Below are positions 1-6,711 of a DNA stretch of 64,000 nucleotides, piece after piece. How positions within the stretch are numbered: the stretch's first letter is position 1; every line of letters begins with the position of its first letter. This DNA comes from JAVKFY01 sp040223615 (GTDB lineage: Bacteria > Pseudomonadota > Alphaproteobacteria > GCA-2731375), in contig JAVKFY010000014.1 in the NCBI GenBank assembly GCA_040223615.1, positions 1 to 64,000 of the forward strand, read 5' to 3'. Position numbers and translations under genes: made by a program. The notes beneath the pieces are model-generated. The model was not told the origin of the DNA and made no database searches. It saw nothing but the letters and a program-made list of their open reading frames with translations.

Positions 1-363
1 CCAGTAGGTACCGGACTGAACGATCGGGAAGTTGTAGGTGAAGGTTTCGCCGGGCCTGATGCCCGGATAGCTGATGGTCGGCACGCCGTCCATCTGGAAG
101 GGCAAGATCAGGCCGTGCCAGTGCACCGAGGTGTCGACGTCGAGGTTGTTGGTGACGTTGATCGTCACCTCCTCGCCTTCCTTGAAGCGCAGCACCGGCC
201 CCGGCGAGGCGCCGTTGTAGCCGACGCCCTGGCGCCGAAAATCGCCGGTGTCGATCATCACGCGGTCGACGGTGAGGTCGTAGGCGCCAGCCGTCGCGGC
301 CAGCGGGGCAACGGCGAGGGCGCACCGCGCCCCGGCCACCGCCCGATGCCTCATCGGGCTCAT
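1..363 (-). CDS. Multicopper oxidase, CopA-like (N-terminal part, cut by window edge)
   Basis: The 121 visible residues start with a short basic N-terminus and a hydrophobic Ala-rich stretch that looks like an export signal. They then enter a cupredoxin domain with the type 2/3 copper motif HWHG at residues 81-84, followed by the MDGVP and YPGI blocks typical of CopA copper-resistance oxidases. Such enzymes oxidise Cu(I) or bind excess copper in the periplasm. The gene is last of three in a minus-strand run, 29 nt after the cupredoxin gene, which supports a copper role. The remaining copper ligands lie outside the window, so CopA versus another multicopper oxidase cannot be settled. Confidence 0.85.
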   Translation of the reverse strand, partial: MSPMRHRAVAGARCALAVAPLAATAGAYDLTVDRVMIDTGDFRRQGVGYNGASPGPVLRFKEGEEVTINVTNNLDVDTSVHWHGLILPFQMDGVPTISYPGIRPGETFTYNFPIVQSGTYW

Positions 364-392
364 GTTTGAAGCTCCTTGGCTATCGCCTGCTG

Positions 393-971
393 CTACTGGA
401 ATCGGATGTGGCCCATCATCCCGGCGTCGTAGTGGCCGGGGACGTTGCACGCGAATTCCAGCTCGGCGTCCGTGGTGAAGCTCCAGATCACCTCGCCGGA
501 CTGGCCGGGTTCCAGCAGGACCGCGTTCGGGTCGTTGTGTTCCATGGTCTTGCCGCCGCCCATGTCCATCTTCATGCGATCGTGATGGATCCTGTCGGCC
601 TCCAGGGCGCCGTGCTCGACCATCATCATCATCTCTTCCTGATGCTTGGCGTGCATGGCGGCGGTGCCGATGTTGAACTCATGCACCAGTTCGCCGGCGT
701 TGGTGATCACGAAGCGCACGGTCTCGCCGTTGGCGATGGCGATGTTTTCCGGCTCGTAGAAGTTGTCGCGCATCGTCACCTCGACCGTGCGAGTGACGTC
801 CGAAGCCTTGCCGGCCGCGCCCGTCGCGGACGACATGCTGTGGCCCTTGCCATGGCCGTGACCGCCGCCGTGGCCGTGACTGGCGGCGTATGAGGGGGAG
901 GCGAGCGCCAGGCCGGCGCCCACGATGGCGGCGCCGCAGGCGGCGGCGCACAGGATCTGAATCGGTTTCAT
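393..971 (-). CDS. Exported cupredoxin with Met/His-rich copper-binding insert
   Basis: A 192-residue periplasmic blue-copper-type protein. Residues 1-29 form a signal peptide. Residues 32-44 are a His/Gly-rich tail. A plastocyanin-like fold follows from about residue 60. The type 1 copper ligands can be read as H97, C175, H180 and M185 (the last three in CNVPGHYDAGM). Between the first and second ligand lies an insert, about residues 106-145, unusually rich in Met and His, with four consecutive Met at 114-117. Such patches bind Cu(I) in CopA/CopC/CusF-type proteins. It sits between a Cys-rich exported protein and a multicopper oxidase on the same strand, so it probably carries or buffers copper. 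Function is inferred from fold and context. Confidence 0.85.
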   Translation of the reverse strand: MKPIQILCAAACGAAIVGAGLALASPSYAASHGHGGGHGHGKGHSMSSATGAAGKASDVTRTVEVTMRDNFYEPENIAIANGETVRFVITNAGELVHEFNIGTAAMHAKHQEEMMMMVEHGALEADRIHHDRMKMDMGGGKTMEHNDPNAVLLEPGQSGEVIWSFTTDAELEFACNVPGHYDAGMMGHIRFQ

Positions 972-1011
972 CTCGGTTACCTGTTCCGAAGGTCATGCAA
1001 ACGCGTGTGTA

Positions 1012-1035
1012 GCCGACCGTCGGGTAACGGTCGGC
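1012..1035 (-). terminator. Perfect 9-bp hairpin after the Cys-rich exported gene
   Basis: The arms GCCGACCGT (1012-1020) and ACGGTCGGC (1027-1035) pair perfectly around a 6-nt loop. It lies 23 nt downstream of the 1059-1385 gene and 41 nt upstream of the cupredoxin gene. No clear T run follows on the minus strand, so it may be a weak terminator or an RNA-processing hairpin that sets expression of the downstream genes. Confidence 0.35.
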
Positions 1036-1058
1036 GTGTCCGGCTCAAACCGGAGGCG

Positions 1059-1385
1059 TCAGCGTGGCGGTCGGAACAGGCCTTCGGGGTGCTGGCTCAG
1101 CACGGCCAGCATCGGCGCGGGCAGGTCACTGCGGCCTCGTTCGGCCCAGGCCTGCGGCGGCATGGCAAGCAGCGGTAGGGCGCTCGACGAACAGCCCATG
1201 ACACAACAATCAATGTCGACCTGAGGCGCCGGATGGCTCGGGCAATCGGCGTCGGTTGCCGCCGTCTCGCCCGATGCGTCGGACGCGGCGATCGGCTGGT
1301 GATGCGGCGAAGCGTCAGCAAAGCCGGCCGGCGCCATGAGCCCGGCCAGCACGAGCAGCAGGACGGCCGCGACGTGCTTCACCAT
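1059..1385 (-). CDS. Cys-rich exported protein of the copper operon (unknown function)
   Basis: A 108-residue protein with a hydrophobic signal sequence (residues 5-23) and a small mature part. That part carries a His pair (H28-H29), C48 in DCPSH, and the cluster DCCVMGC (C60, C61, C65), and ends in FRPPR. This resembles short exported Cys/His proteins (DUF2946-like) found with copper and other metal genes, but I do not recognise it with certainty. It is the first gene of the minus-strand copper run. The metal-type Cys/His pattern and the neighbours suggest periplasmic metal binding, which is inference. Confidence 0.6.
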   Translation of the reverse strand: MVKHVAAVLLLVLAGLMAPAGFADASPHHQPIAASDASGETAATDADCPSHPAPQVDIDCCVMGCSSSALPLLAMPPQAWAERGRSDLPAPMLAVLSQHPEGLFRPPR

Positions 1386-1816
1386 GCCTGAGATATAGCG
1401 CAGCGGCGTCGTGCCGGCAAATGAACAGCGTGTAATCGAAAAACCTCTTGACTGTGACAGGCCTTAGCCTCATATCCCGCTTGCCCAAAGTCGCACGTGC
1501 ACCGAGGCGCCGGCACACCCGCATCGACAGGCGGGCCCGGACCACCGGGACAAGGCATCTCACAGCAACGACGGTGCGGGCTTTTTTGGTCTCTGTCGGC
1601 CCTCCAACGGTCGGCGACACTGAAGAGGCACACCCTCATTGCCGGACGTGCGGCCGGGTACTCCCGTCCAATCAATGGCAGGCAACGCCGGTTCGGAGTT
1701 GTGTTCTCCGCGCCGGGTTTCGAGCACAGAGCTCGTTCGCGTCGGTTCGCGTCTCCACCGCGCCGCCCGCCGCAGCGATGCCACTGGCCGCACGACATTG
1801 GACGGAGTAACGGCCG
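1386..1816. other. Intergenic region between divergent copper and polyamine genes
   Basis: These 431 bases contain no convincing gene. The left part must hold the promoter of the minus-strand copper run; I see no clear CueR-type dyad in it. The middle holds the terminator-like fold described at 1518-1587. The right part, up to a GGAGT ribosome-binding site at 1804-1808, is the long leader of the ornithine decarboxylase gene. Short reading frames here lack family features and have poor start contexts. Confidence 0.5.
1518..1587 (+). terminator. Terminator/attenuator-like fold in the leader of the ornithine decarboxylase gene
   Basis: CCCGCATCG (1518-1526) can pair with CGGTGCGGG (1572-1580, one G-U pair), directly followed by C and six T (1582-1587), the layout of an intrinsic terminator. 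Inside the large loop a second hairpin CCCGG-ACCA-CCGGG occupies 1536-1549. It lies 229 nt upstream of the start codon of the plus-strand decarboxylase. A structured leader called the speF motif is known upstream of alphaproteobacterial ornithine decarboxylase genes. Whether this is that motif was not tested. Confidence 0.4.
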
Positions 1817-2950
1817 ATGGCCACGCAACGCATGCTGGACTTCCTCGCCACCCGACGACCCGAGGGCCCTTGCCTCGTCGTCGATCTCGACGTCGTTCGC
1901 GACAACTTCCATGCCTTCCGCCGCGCGCTGCCGCAATCCGGCATCTTCTACGCGGTGAAGGCCAACCCGGCGCCGGAAGTCCTGGCGCTGCTGGCCGAGC
2001 TGGGCTCCAGCTTCGACACCGCCTCGGTCCCGGAGATCGAGCAGGTGCTGGCCGCTGGCGCCACGCCGGAGCGCATCTCCTTCGGCAACACGATCAAGAA
2101 AGAGCGCGACATCGCGCGGGCTTTTCAGCTGGGCGTGCGGCTGTTCGCCGTCGACTGCCCGGAAGAGGTCGAGAAGATTGCCCGCGTCGCCCCCGGCGCG
2201 CGCGTGTTCTGCCGCATCCTGACCGACGGCGTCGGCGCCGACTGGCCGCTCAGCCGCAAGTTCGGCTGCGTGCCGGCGATGGCGGTCGACGTGCTGACGC
2301 ATGCCCGCGACCTGGGCCTGGACGCCTATGGCGTGTCGTTCCACGTCGGTTCGCAGCAGCTTCACGTCGACGCCTGGGACCGGGCGCTGGCCGAGGCGGC
2401 GGAGATCTTCCATACCCTGGAGGCGCGCGGCATCCAGCTGCGCATGGTCAATCTCGGTGGCGGCTTCCCGGCGCGCCTGCTGAAGGCGATCCCGGAGCCG
2501 GAGGTCTATGGCCAGGCGATCGGCCGCTCGCTGTCGACGCACTTCGGCAACCGGATCCCGGAGACCATCATCGAGCCGGGCCGCGGCATGGTCGGCGACG
2601 CCGGCGTGATCAAGGCCGAGGTGGTGCTGATCAGCCGCAAGTCGGCCGAGGACACCACCCGCTGGGTCTATCTCGACATCGGCAAGTTCGGCGGCTTGGC
2701 GGAGACCATGGAAGAGGCGATCCGCTATCCGATCACCACGCCGCGCGACGGCGATGCGGTCGAGCCTTGCGTGCTGGCCGGCCCGACCTGCGACAGCGCC
2801 GACGTGCTGTACGAGAAGACGCCGTACCCGCTGCCGATCTCGCTCACCATCGGCGACGAGATCCTGATTGAGACCACCGGTGCCTATACCACCACCTACG
2901 CCGCCAACGGGTTCAACGGCTTCGCGCCGCTGGCCGCCTACGTGATCTGA
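1817..2950 (+). CDS. odc: Ornithine decarboxylase, PLP fold type III
   Basis: Decarboxylates ornithine (some relatives also lysine) to putrescine in the cytoplasm, the entry step of polyamine synthesis. It has 377 residues, the usual length for the short eukaryote-like alphaproteobacterial enzymes. The PLP-binding lysine is K48 in YAVKANP. HVGSQ lies at 176-180, the phosphate-binding GGG at 214-216, EPGRGMVGDAG at 253-263, and the catalytic Cys is C325 in GPTCDSAD. The start is chosen because GGAGT lies 8 nt upstream and the product begins just before the first conserved strand. It is followed 11 nt later by a GNAT gene and then by homospermidine synthase, which consumes putrescine. A folded leader precedes it. 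Confidence 0.93.
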   Translation: MATQRMLDFLATRRPEGPCLVVDLDVVRDNFHAFRRALPQSGIFYAVKANPAPEVLALLAELGSSFDTASVPEIEQVLAAGATPERISFGNTIKKERDIARAFQLGVRLFAVDCPEEVEKIARVAPGARVFCRILTDGVGADWPLSRKFGCVPAMAVDVLTHARDLGLDAYGVSFHVGSQQLHVDAWDRALAEAAEIFHTLEARGIQLRMVNLGGGFPARLLKAIPEPEVYGQAIGRSLSTHFGNRIPETIIEPGRGMVGDAGVIKAEVVLISRKSAEDTTRWVYLDIGKFGGLAETMEEAIRYPITTPRDGDAVEPCVLAGPTCDSADVLYEKTPYPLPISLTIGDEILIETTGAYTTTYAANGFNGFAPLAAYVI

Positions 2951-2961
2951 CGCGGGCCGCC

Positions 2962-3486
2962 ATGTTGAGCTTCGAGGTGGAACGGCCCGGCGATGCCCGG
3001 GCCCGCGAGGCGCTGCTCGACACCTGTTTCGGGTCGCAGCGCCATCGCAAGACGGTGGCCAAGCTGCGCCGCGGCAGGTGCCCGGCCGAGGGGCTGGCGC
3101 TGGTGGCGCGACGCGACGGGGTGCTGGTCGGCACCGTGCGGCTGTGGCGGGTGGACGCCGGCAGCGCAGGGCCGGCCCTGCTGCTCGGCCCGATCGCGGT
3201 GGCGCCAGGGCTGCAGGGCGACGGCATCGGCAGTCAGTTGATGACCGCCGCGCTGGCCCGGGCCAAGGCACTGGGCCATCGCGCGGTGCTGCTGGTCGGC
3301 GACGCGGCCTACTATCGCCGCTTCGGTTTCCGCCGCGACCTGGCGGCGGACCTCGCCCTGCCGGGACCGGTGGAGCTCTCGCGCTTCCTGGCGCTGGAGC
3401 TGGTCCCGGGCGCGCTGGCCCATGCCGCCGGTCCGGTGGTGGCGACCGGCGAGCCGCTGGCGTCCAAACGTCGCCGCGCGGCGTAG
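2962..3486 (+). CDS. GNAT-family N-acetyltransferase, YhbS-like
   Basis: A 174-residue acetyl-CoA-dependent acyltransferase. The acetyl-CoA pyrophosphate loop is QGDGIG (residues 85-90) after the strand LLGPIAVAP. The C-terminal part has YYRRFGF at 117-123, typical of the YhbS/COG3153 branch. It starts 11 nt after the ornithine decarboxylase stop and is very likely co-transcribed with it. A polyamine substrate would fit the neighbours but is inference, since the substrate cannot be read from the sequence. Confidence 0.85.
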   Translation: MLSFEVERPGDARAREALLDTCFGSQRHRKTVAKLRRGRCPAEGLALVARRDGVLVGTVRLWRVDAGSAGPALLLGPIAVAPGLQGDGIGSQLMTAALARAKALGHRAVLLVGDAAYYRRFGFRRDLAADLALPGPVELSRFLALELVPGALAHAAGPVVATGEPLASKRRRAA

Positions 3487-3521
3487 CAGTCCCACGGATA
3501 GGTTAGAGTCCGATTTCGACA

Positions 3522-3631
3522 CCCACCTCACCCCAACCCTCTCCCCCCTGAAGGGCGGAGAGGGGGCGGGAAGACCGTTGCCACCGCGACCCTCTCCGCC
3601 CCTGAAGGACGGAGAGCACAGGTGAGGTGGG
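3522..3631. repeat. REP-like nested palindromic element
   Basis: Outer arms CCCACCTCACC (3522-3532) and GGTGAGGTGGG (3621-3631) enclose two similar hairpins. The first is 3537-3564 (CCCTCTCC...GGAGAGGG, loop TGAA). The second is 3592-3616 (CTCTCCG...CGGAGAG, also with a CCTGAAGG centre). The element fills the gap between the GNAT and homospermidine synthase genes and has the look of proteobacterial REP/BIME units. It could slow decay of, or partly stop, the upstream mRNA. Confidence 0.7.
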
Positions 3632-3659
3632 GGACCGCCATAGTAAGGAGCCCCCAATC

Positions 3660-5084
3660 ATGACCGACTGGCCCAATCACGGCCGCATCGACGGGCCGAT
3701 CGTGATGATCGGCTTCGGCACCATCGGGCGCGGCACGCTGCCGCTGCTGCTGCGGCACTTCGATCTCGACAGGTCGCGCTTCACGGTGATCGATCCGGAC
3801 GACAGCCACCGCGGCCTGGTCGACGAGGCCGGCGTCACGTTTCTGAAGTCGCCGATCACGCGGGAGAACTACAAGGAGCTGCTGACGCCGTTGCTCACCA
3901 AGGGCCAGGGCCAACCGTTCATCGTTAACCTGTCGGTCGACGTCTCCTCGGTCGACATGATCCTGTTCGCGCAACAACTCGGCGCGCTCTACGTCGACAC
4001 TGTGGTGGAGCCGTGGAAGGGCCACTACACCGACCCGAACCTGACCATGGCGCAGCGGACGAACTATGCCTTGCGGGAGACCGCGCGGGCGCTGGTCGGT
4101 GCCGGCAAGACCACGGCGGTGTCGTGCTGCGGCGCCAATCCCGGCATGGTGTCGTGGTTCGTCAAGCAGGCGCTGGTGAACCTGGCCAAGGACCTGGGCC
4201 GGCCGGTCGAGGCGTCGGCGGACCGCGACGGCTGGGCGAGGCTGATGCACGACCTGGGGGTGAAGGGCGTGCACATCGCCGAACGCGACACCCAGCGCGT
4301 CGCCACGCCGAAGCCGATGCGGGTGTTCCGCAACACCTGGTCTGTGGAGGGCTTCGTCTCCGAGGGCGTGCAGCCGGCCGAGCTCGGCTGGGGCACGCAC
4401 GAAAAGCGCATGCCGGCGGACGCCCAGGGCTTCGAGACCGGCTGCAAGGCCGCGATCTTCCTGCCGCGCCCGGGTGCGGCGACGCGGGTGCGGACCTGGA
4501 CGCCGGTGTCGAAGGCGCAGCATGGCTTCCTGGTCACGCACAACGAGTCGATCTCGATCGCCGACTACTTCACCTTGCGCGACGGCGACGAGGTCGTGTT
4601 CCGGCCGACCTGCCACTATGCCTACCACCCCTGCGACGACGCGGTGCTGTCGCTGCACGAGTTGTTCGGCAACGAGGGCCGGCCGCAGCCGGAATTCCAC
4701 ACGCTGGACGAGGACGAGCTGGTCGATGGCGTCGACGAACTGGGCGTCCTGCTCTACGGCCACGAGAAGAACGCCTACTGGTTCGGCTCCAGCCTCTCCA
4801 TCGAGCAGACCCGGGCGCTGGCGCCGTACCAGAACGCCACCGGCCTGCAGGTCACCTCGGCGGTGCTGGCCGGGATGGTCTGGGCGCTGGAGAACCCGAC
4901 CGCAGGCGTGGTCGAGACCGACGAGATCGACTTCGCCCGCTGCCTGGAAGTGCAACTGCCCTATCTCGGCGACGTGTTCGGCGCCTACACCGACTGGCAC
5001 CCGCTGAAAGACCGCCTCGGCCTGTTCCCGGAACAGACCGACGAGAGCGACCCGTGGCAGTTCACCAACGTGCTGGTGGGGTAG
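3660..5084 (+). CDS. hss: Homospermidine synthase
   Basis: NAD-dependent enzyme that joins two putrescines (or putrescine and spermidine) to make sym-homospermidine, a major polyamine of many alphaproteobacteria. The product has 474 residues, the usual length. The N-terminus carries a Rossmann loop GFGTIG at residues 18-23 after the strand PIVMI, and the protein keeps the saccharopine-dehydrogenase-like layout throughout. The ATG at 3660 is preferred over an in-frame start at 3627 because AAGGAG lies 10 nt upstream of it and the extra residues would come from the REP-like element. Together with the upstream decarboxylase it forms a complete ornithine-to-homospermidine route. Confidence 0.93.
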   Translation: MTDWPNHGRIDGPIVMIGFGTIGRGTLPLLLRHFDLDRSRFTVIDPDDSHRGLVDEAGVTFLKSPITRENYKELLTPLLTKGQGQPFIVNLSVDVSSVDMILFAQQLGALYVDTVVEPWKGHYTDPNLTMAQRTNYALRETARALVGAGKTTAVSCCGANPGMVSWFVKQALVNLAKDLGRPVEASADRDGWARLMHDLGVKGVHIAERDTQRVATPKPMRVFRNTWSVEGFVSEGVQPAELGWGTHEKRMPADAQGFETGCKAAIFLPRPGAATRVRTWTPVSKAQHGFLVTHNESISIADYFTLRDGDEVVFRPTCHYAYHPCDDAVLSLHELFGNEGRPQPEFHTLDEDELVDGVDELGVLLYGHEKNAYWFGSSLSIEQTRALAPYQNATGLQVTSAVLAGMVWALENPTAGVVETDEIDFARCLEVQLPYLGDVFGAYTDWHPLKDRLGLFPEQTDESDPWQFTNVLVG

Positions 5085-5087
5085 GGG

Positions 5088-5495
5088 TCAGTCCGGGGCG
5101 ATAAGCCTTAGTGTTGGGAAGTAGAACCGGAAACGCCGCACATCACGCGTCAACAAGGCGTAGCCCTGTACTGCGGCATGCGCCCCGATCAGGAAGTCAG
5201 GCAGTAGTGAGCTGCGGGGGCCACCGCGCCGCCGGTATTGCGTGAATGCCTTCCCGGCGAGAAAGGCCGCTTCGTCAGGGATGGGTTCGCGGCGAACGAA
5301 TTCCTCGGGCAAGGCTGAGTTAAGCGCCTCGATGCTTTCGTATCCGATCGAAACCTCGGCGTAGATAATCGGATTGATTACAAGCTGCGCGCCGTCGCCG
5401 GCGCTTTCCAACGCATGAGCTGACCAGTCGAACCAGGGCTGCTGTTTCAAAAGAACATCCAGCAGGATGTTCGTGTCGACGACGATCGCCGTCAT
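5088..5495 (-). CDS. PIN-domain ribonuclease toxin (VapC-like)
   Basis: A 135-residue single PIN domain. The expected acidic metal-binding residues are visible: D7 in VVDTNILLD, E47 in YAEVSIGYE, D100 in LPDFLIGAHA and D118 in LTRDVRRF. VapC-type toxins cleave tRNA or rRNA when free of antitoxin. The start overlaps the stop of the upstream AbrB-type gene by 4 nt, the usual translational coupling of antitoxin and toxin. It ends only 3 nt from the end of the convergent homospermidine synthase gene. The target RNA is unknown. Confidence 0.9.
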   Translation of the reverse strand: MTAIVVDTNILLDVLLKQQPWFDWSAHALESAGDGAQLVINPIIYAEVSIGYESIEALNSALPEEFVRREPIPDEAAFLAGKAFTQYRRRGGPRSSLLPDFLIGAHAAVQGYALLTRDVRRFRFYFPTLRLIAPD

Positions 5496-5734
5496 GGTCC
5501 CCGTAGGAGTGCCATGATTTCATCAGTCGTCAGGTCGAGGTTTGCCGTTCCGCTGCCGCGCAGCCGCTCAACGAGTTGCTTGCCGATCCCTGGCTGAACG
5601 GGCTTCGTCTTGGCCGGCACGATCCTGAGGGATTCGCCGTCGTCGATGAACTCGGCCTCGGTGTTCGGGAGCAGCCCGAACTTTTCCCGATATTCGATCG
5701 GAATCGTGACCTGGCCCTTGGAGGTGATGCGCAT
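5492..5734 (-). CDS. AbrB/SpoVT-type antitoxin
   Basis: An 80-residue protein starting with the swapped-hairpin AbrB DNA-binding fold: MRITSKGQVTIP, YREKFGLLP, and an ESLRIVP strand by residue 40. A C-terminal tail (residues 45-80) probably wraps the toxin. It is first in a two-gene operon with the PIN toxin. Antitoxins of this class bind palindromes at their own promoter, and a perfect 22-bp palindrome lies 12 bp upstream of this ATG. A GGAG ribosome-binding site sits just before the start. Confidence 0.9.
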   Translation of the reverse strand: MRITSKGQVTIPIEYREKFGLLPNTEAEFIDDGESLRIVPAKTKPVQPGIGKQLVERLRGSGTANLDLTTDEIMALLRGP

Positions 5735-5745
5735 AGCTCCAATCC

Positions 5746-5767
5746 TTACTCTTACCGGTAAGAGTAA
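5746..5767. promoter_or_regulatory. Perfect 22-bp palindrome, likely toxin-antitoxin operator
   Basis: The half-site TTACTCTTACC (5746-5756) is followed directly by its exact reverse complement (5757-5767). It lies 12 bp upstream of the antitoxin start and on its upstream side overlaps AT-rich sequence that could serve as the -10 region. Placement and symmetry match autoregulatory operators bound by AbrB/VapB-type antitoxin dimers. Confidence 0.75.
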
Positions 5768-5785
5768 TACTTCAGCCGGTGATTT

Positions 5786-6646
5786 TCAATCCGAGTGGCG
5801 GCGTATGTGATCAACCAGCAGCTCGCTGACCCGGTCTGGGCTCTGGTCGGTGGAGAAGTGGCCGATGCCAGGCAATATCTCGAAGCGGTAGTCGGCGCTG
5901 ACGTACGCGGCGGTGCCCTCCGCCGCCTTGCGGCCGACGCTGGAGTCGGCGTCGCCCCAGACGTACAGGGTCGGCACCGCGATGGTACCGATGTCGGCCT
6001 TCAGGCCGGCATTGGCGCGGTACCAGGCCAGCGCCGCTTCCATCGCCGGCCTGCCGCCGAGCACGCCGACATAGTCCTCGATGATCGCCGCAGGCACGTC
6101 CTGCGCGGCCAGGTTGCGGCGCAGGCGGCGGCAGCCGTCGGCCAGCAGCAGGTCGGCGGTCTCGGCCTCCAGGAACTTGCGGTGATGGCGCGAGCGGTGC
6201 TTCTGGTCGCCGTCCGGGTCGGCCAGCGCGGCGCGGAAGGCGCTCGGGTGCGGCCGCGACAGGATCGCCAGCGAAGCAAGACGATCGGGGTGCCGGTCGG
6301 CGACGCCCCAGGCTACCTGGCCGCCCCAGTCGTGCCCGACAAGGTGAAAACGCTGACCGGCGGCGCCGGCGGCGTCGGCGATGGCCACGGCGTCGGCAAC
6401 CAACTTGTCGTAGTCGTAGTTGGCGAGTCTGGTGGGGTCGGGTCGTGCGCCTGGCGAATAGCCGCGCTGGTCCGGCGCCACCACGCGGCAGCCGGCTGCG
6501 GCGAGCGGCGGGATCTGCGCCCGCCAGGCGTGGCGCGACTGCGGGTAGCCGTGCAGCAGCAGGACCAGCGGCGCGGCTTCCGGTCCGTCGGTCCAGACGG
6601 TGAAGCTGAGACCGTCGGCGACGGCGATCTGGCGGGTCTCGACCAT
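5786..6646 (-). CDS. Alpha/beta hydrolase (epoxide hydrolase/haloalkane dehalogenase type)
   Basis: 286 residues. The oxyanion-hole motif HGYP is at 32-35. The nucleophile is Asp106 in GHDWGGQ (104-109), pointing to the epoxide hydrolase, dehalogenase or fluoroacetate dehalogenase branch rather than Ser esterases. A WGDAD segment and H263 in GIGHFSTDQSP can supply the acid and base. The substrate cannot be deduced. Its neighbours (toxin-antitoxin upstream, divergent transporter) give no functional link. Confidence 0.88.
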   Translation of the reverse strand: MVETRQIAVADGLSFTVWTDGPEAAPLVLLLHGYPQSRHAWRAQIPPLAAAGCRVVAPDQRGYSPGARPDPTRLANYDYDKLVADAVAIADAAGAAGQRFHLVGHDWGGQVAWGVADRHPDRLASLAILSRPHPSAFRAALADPDGDQKHRSRHHRKFLEAETADLLLADGCRRLRRNLAAQDVPAAIIEDYVGVLGGRPAMEAALAWYRANAGLKADIGTIAVPTLYVWGDADSSVGRKAAEGTAAYVSADYRFEILPGIGHFSTDQSPDRVSELLVDHIRRHSD

Positions 6647-6711
6647 CGCGGCCTCGCGTTATGCTTCTATCGAGTCGGGTCGTAGTGTAGGGCCAGGCAG
6701 AGGGGATTGGG

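Noticed and set aside
1379..3271. 630-codon minus-strand open frame opposite the ornithine decarboxylase gene
   Set aside because: High GC creates long antisense frames. This one lacks family features, has an Arg/Ala/Gly-rich composition, and covers a well-supported gene on the other strand.
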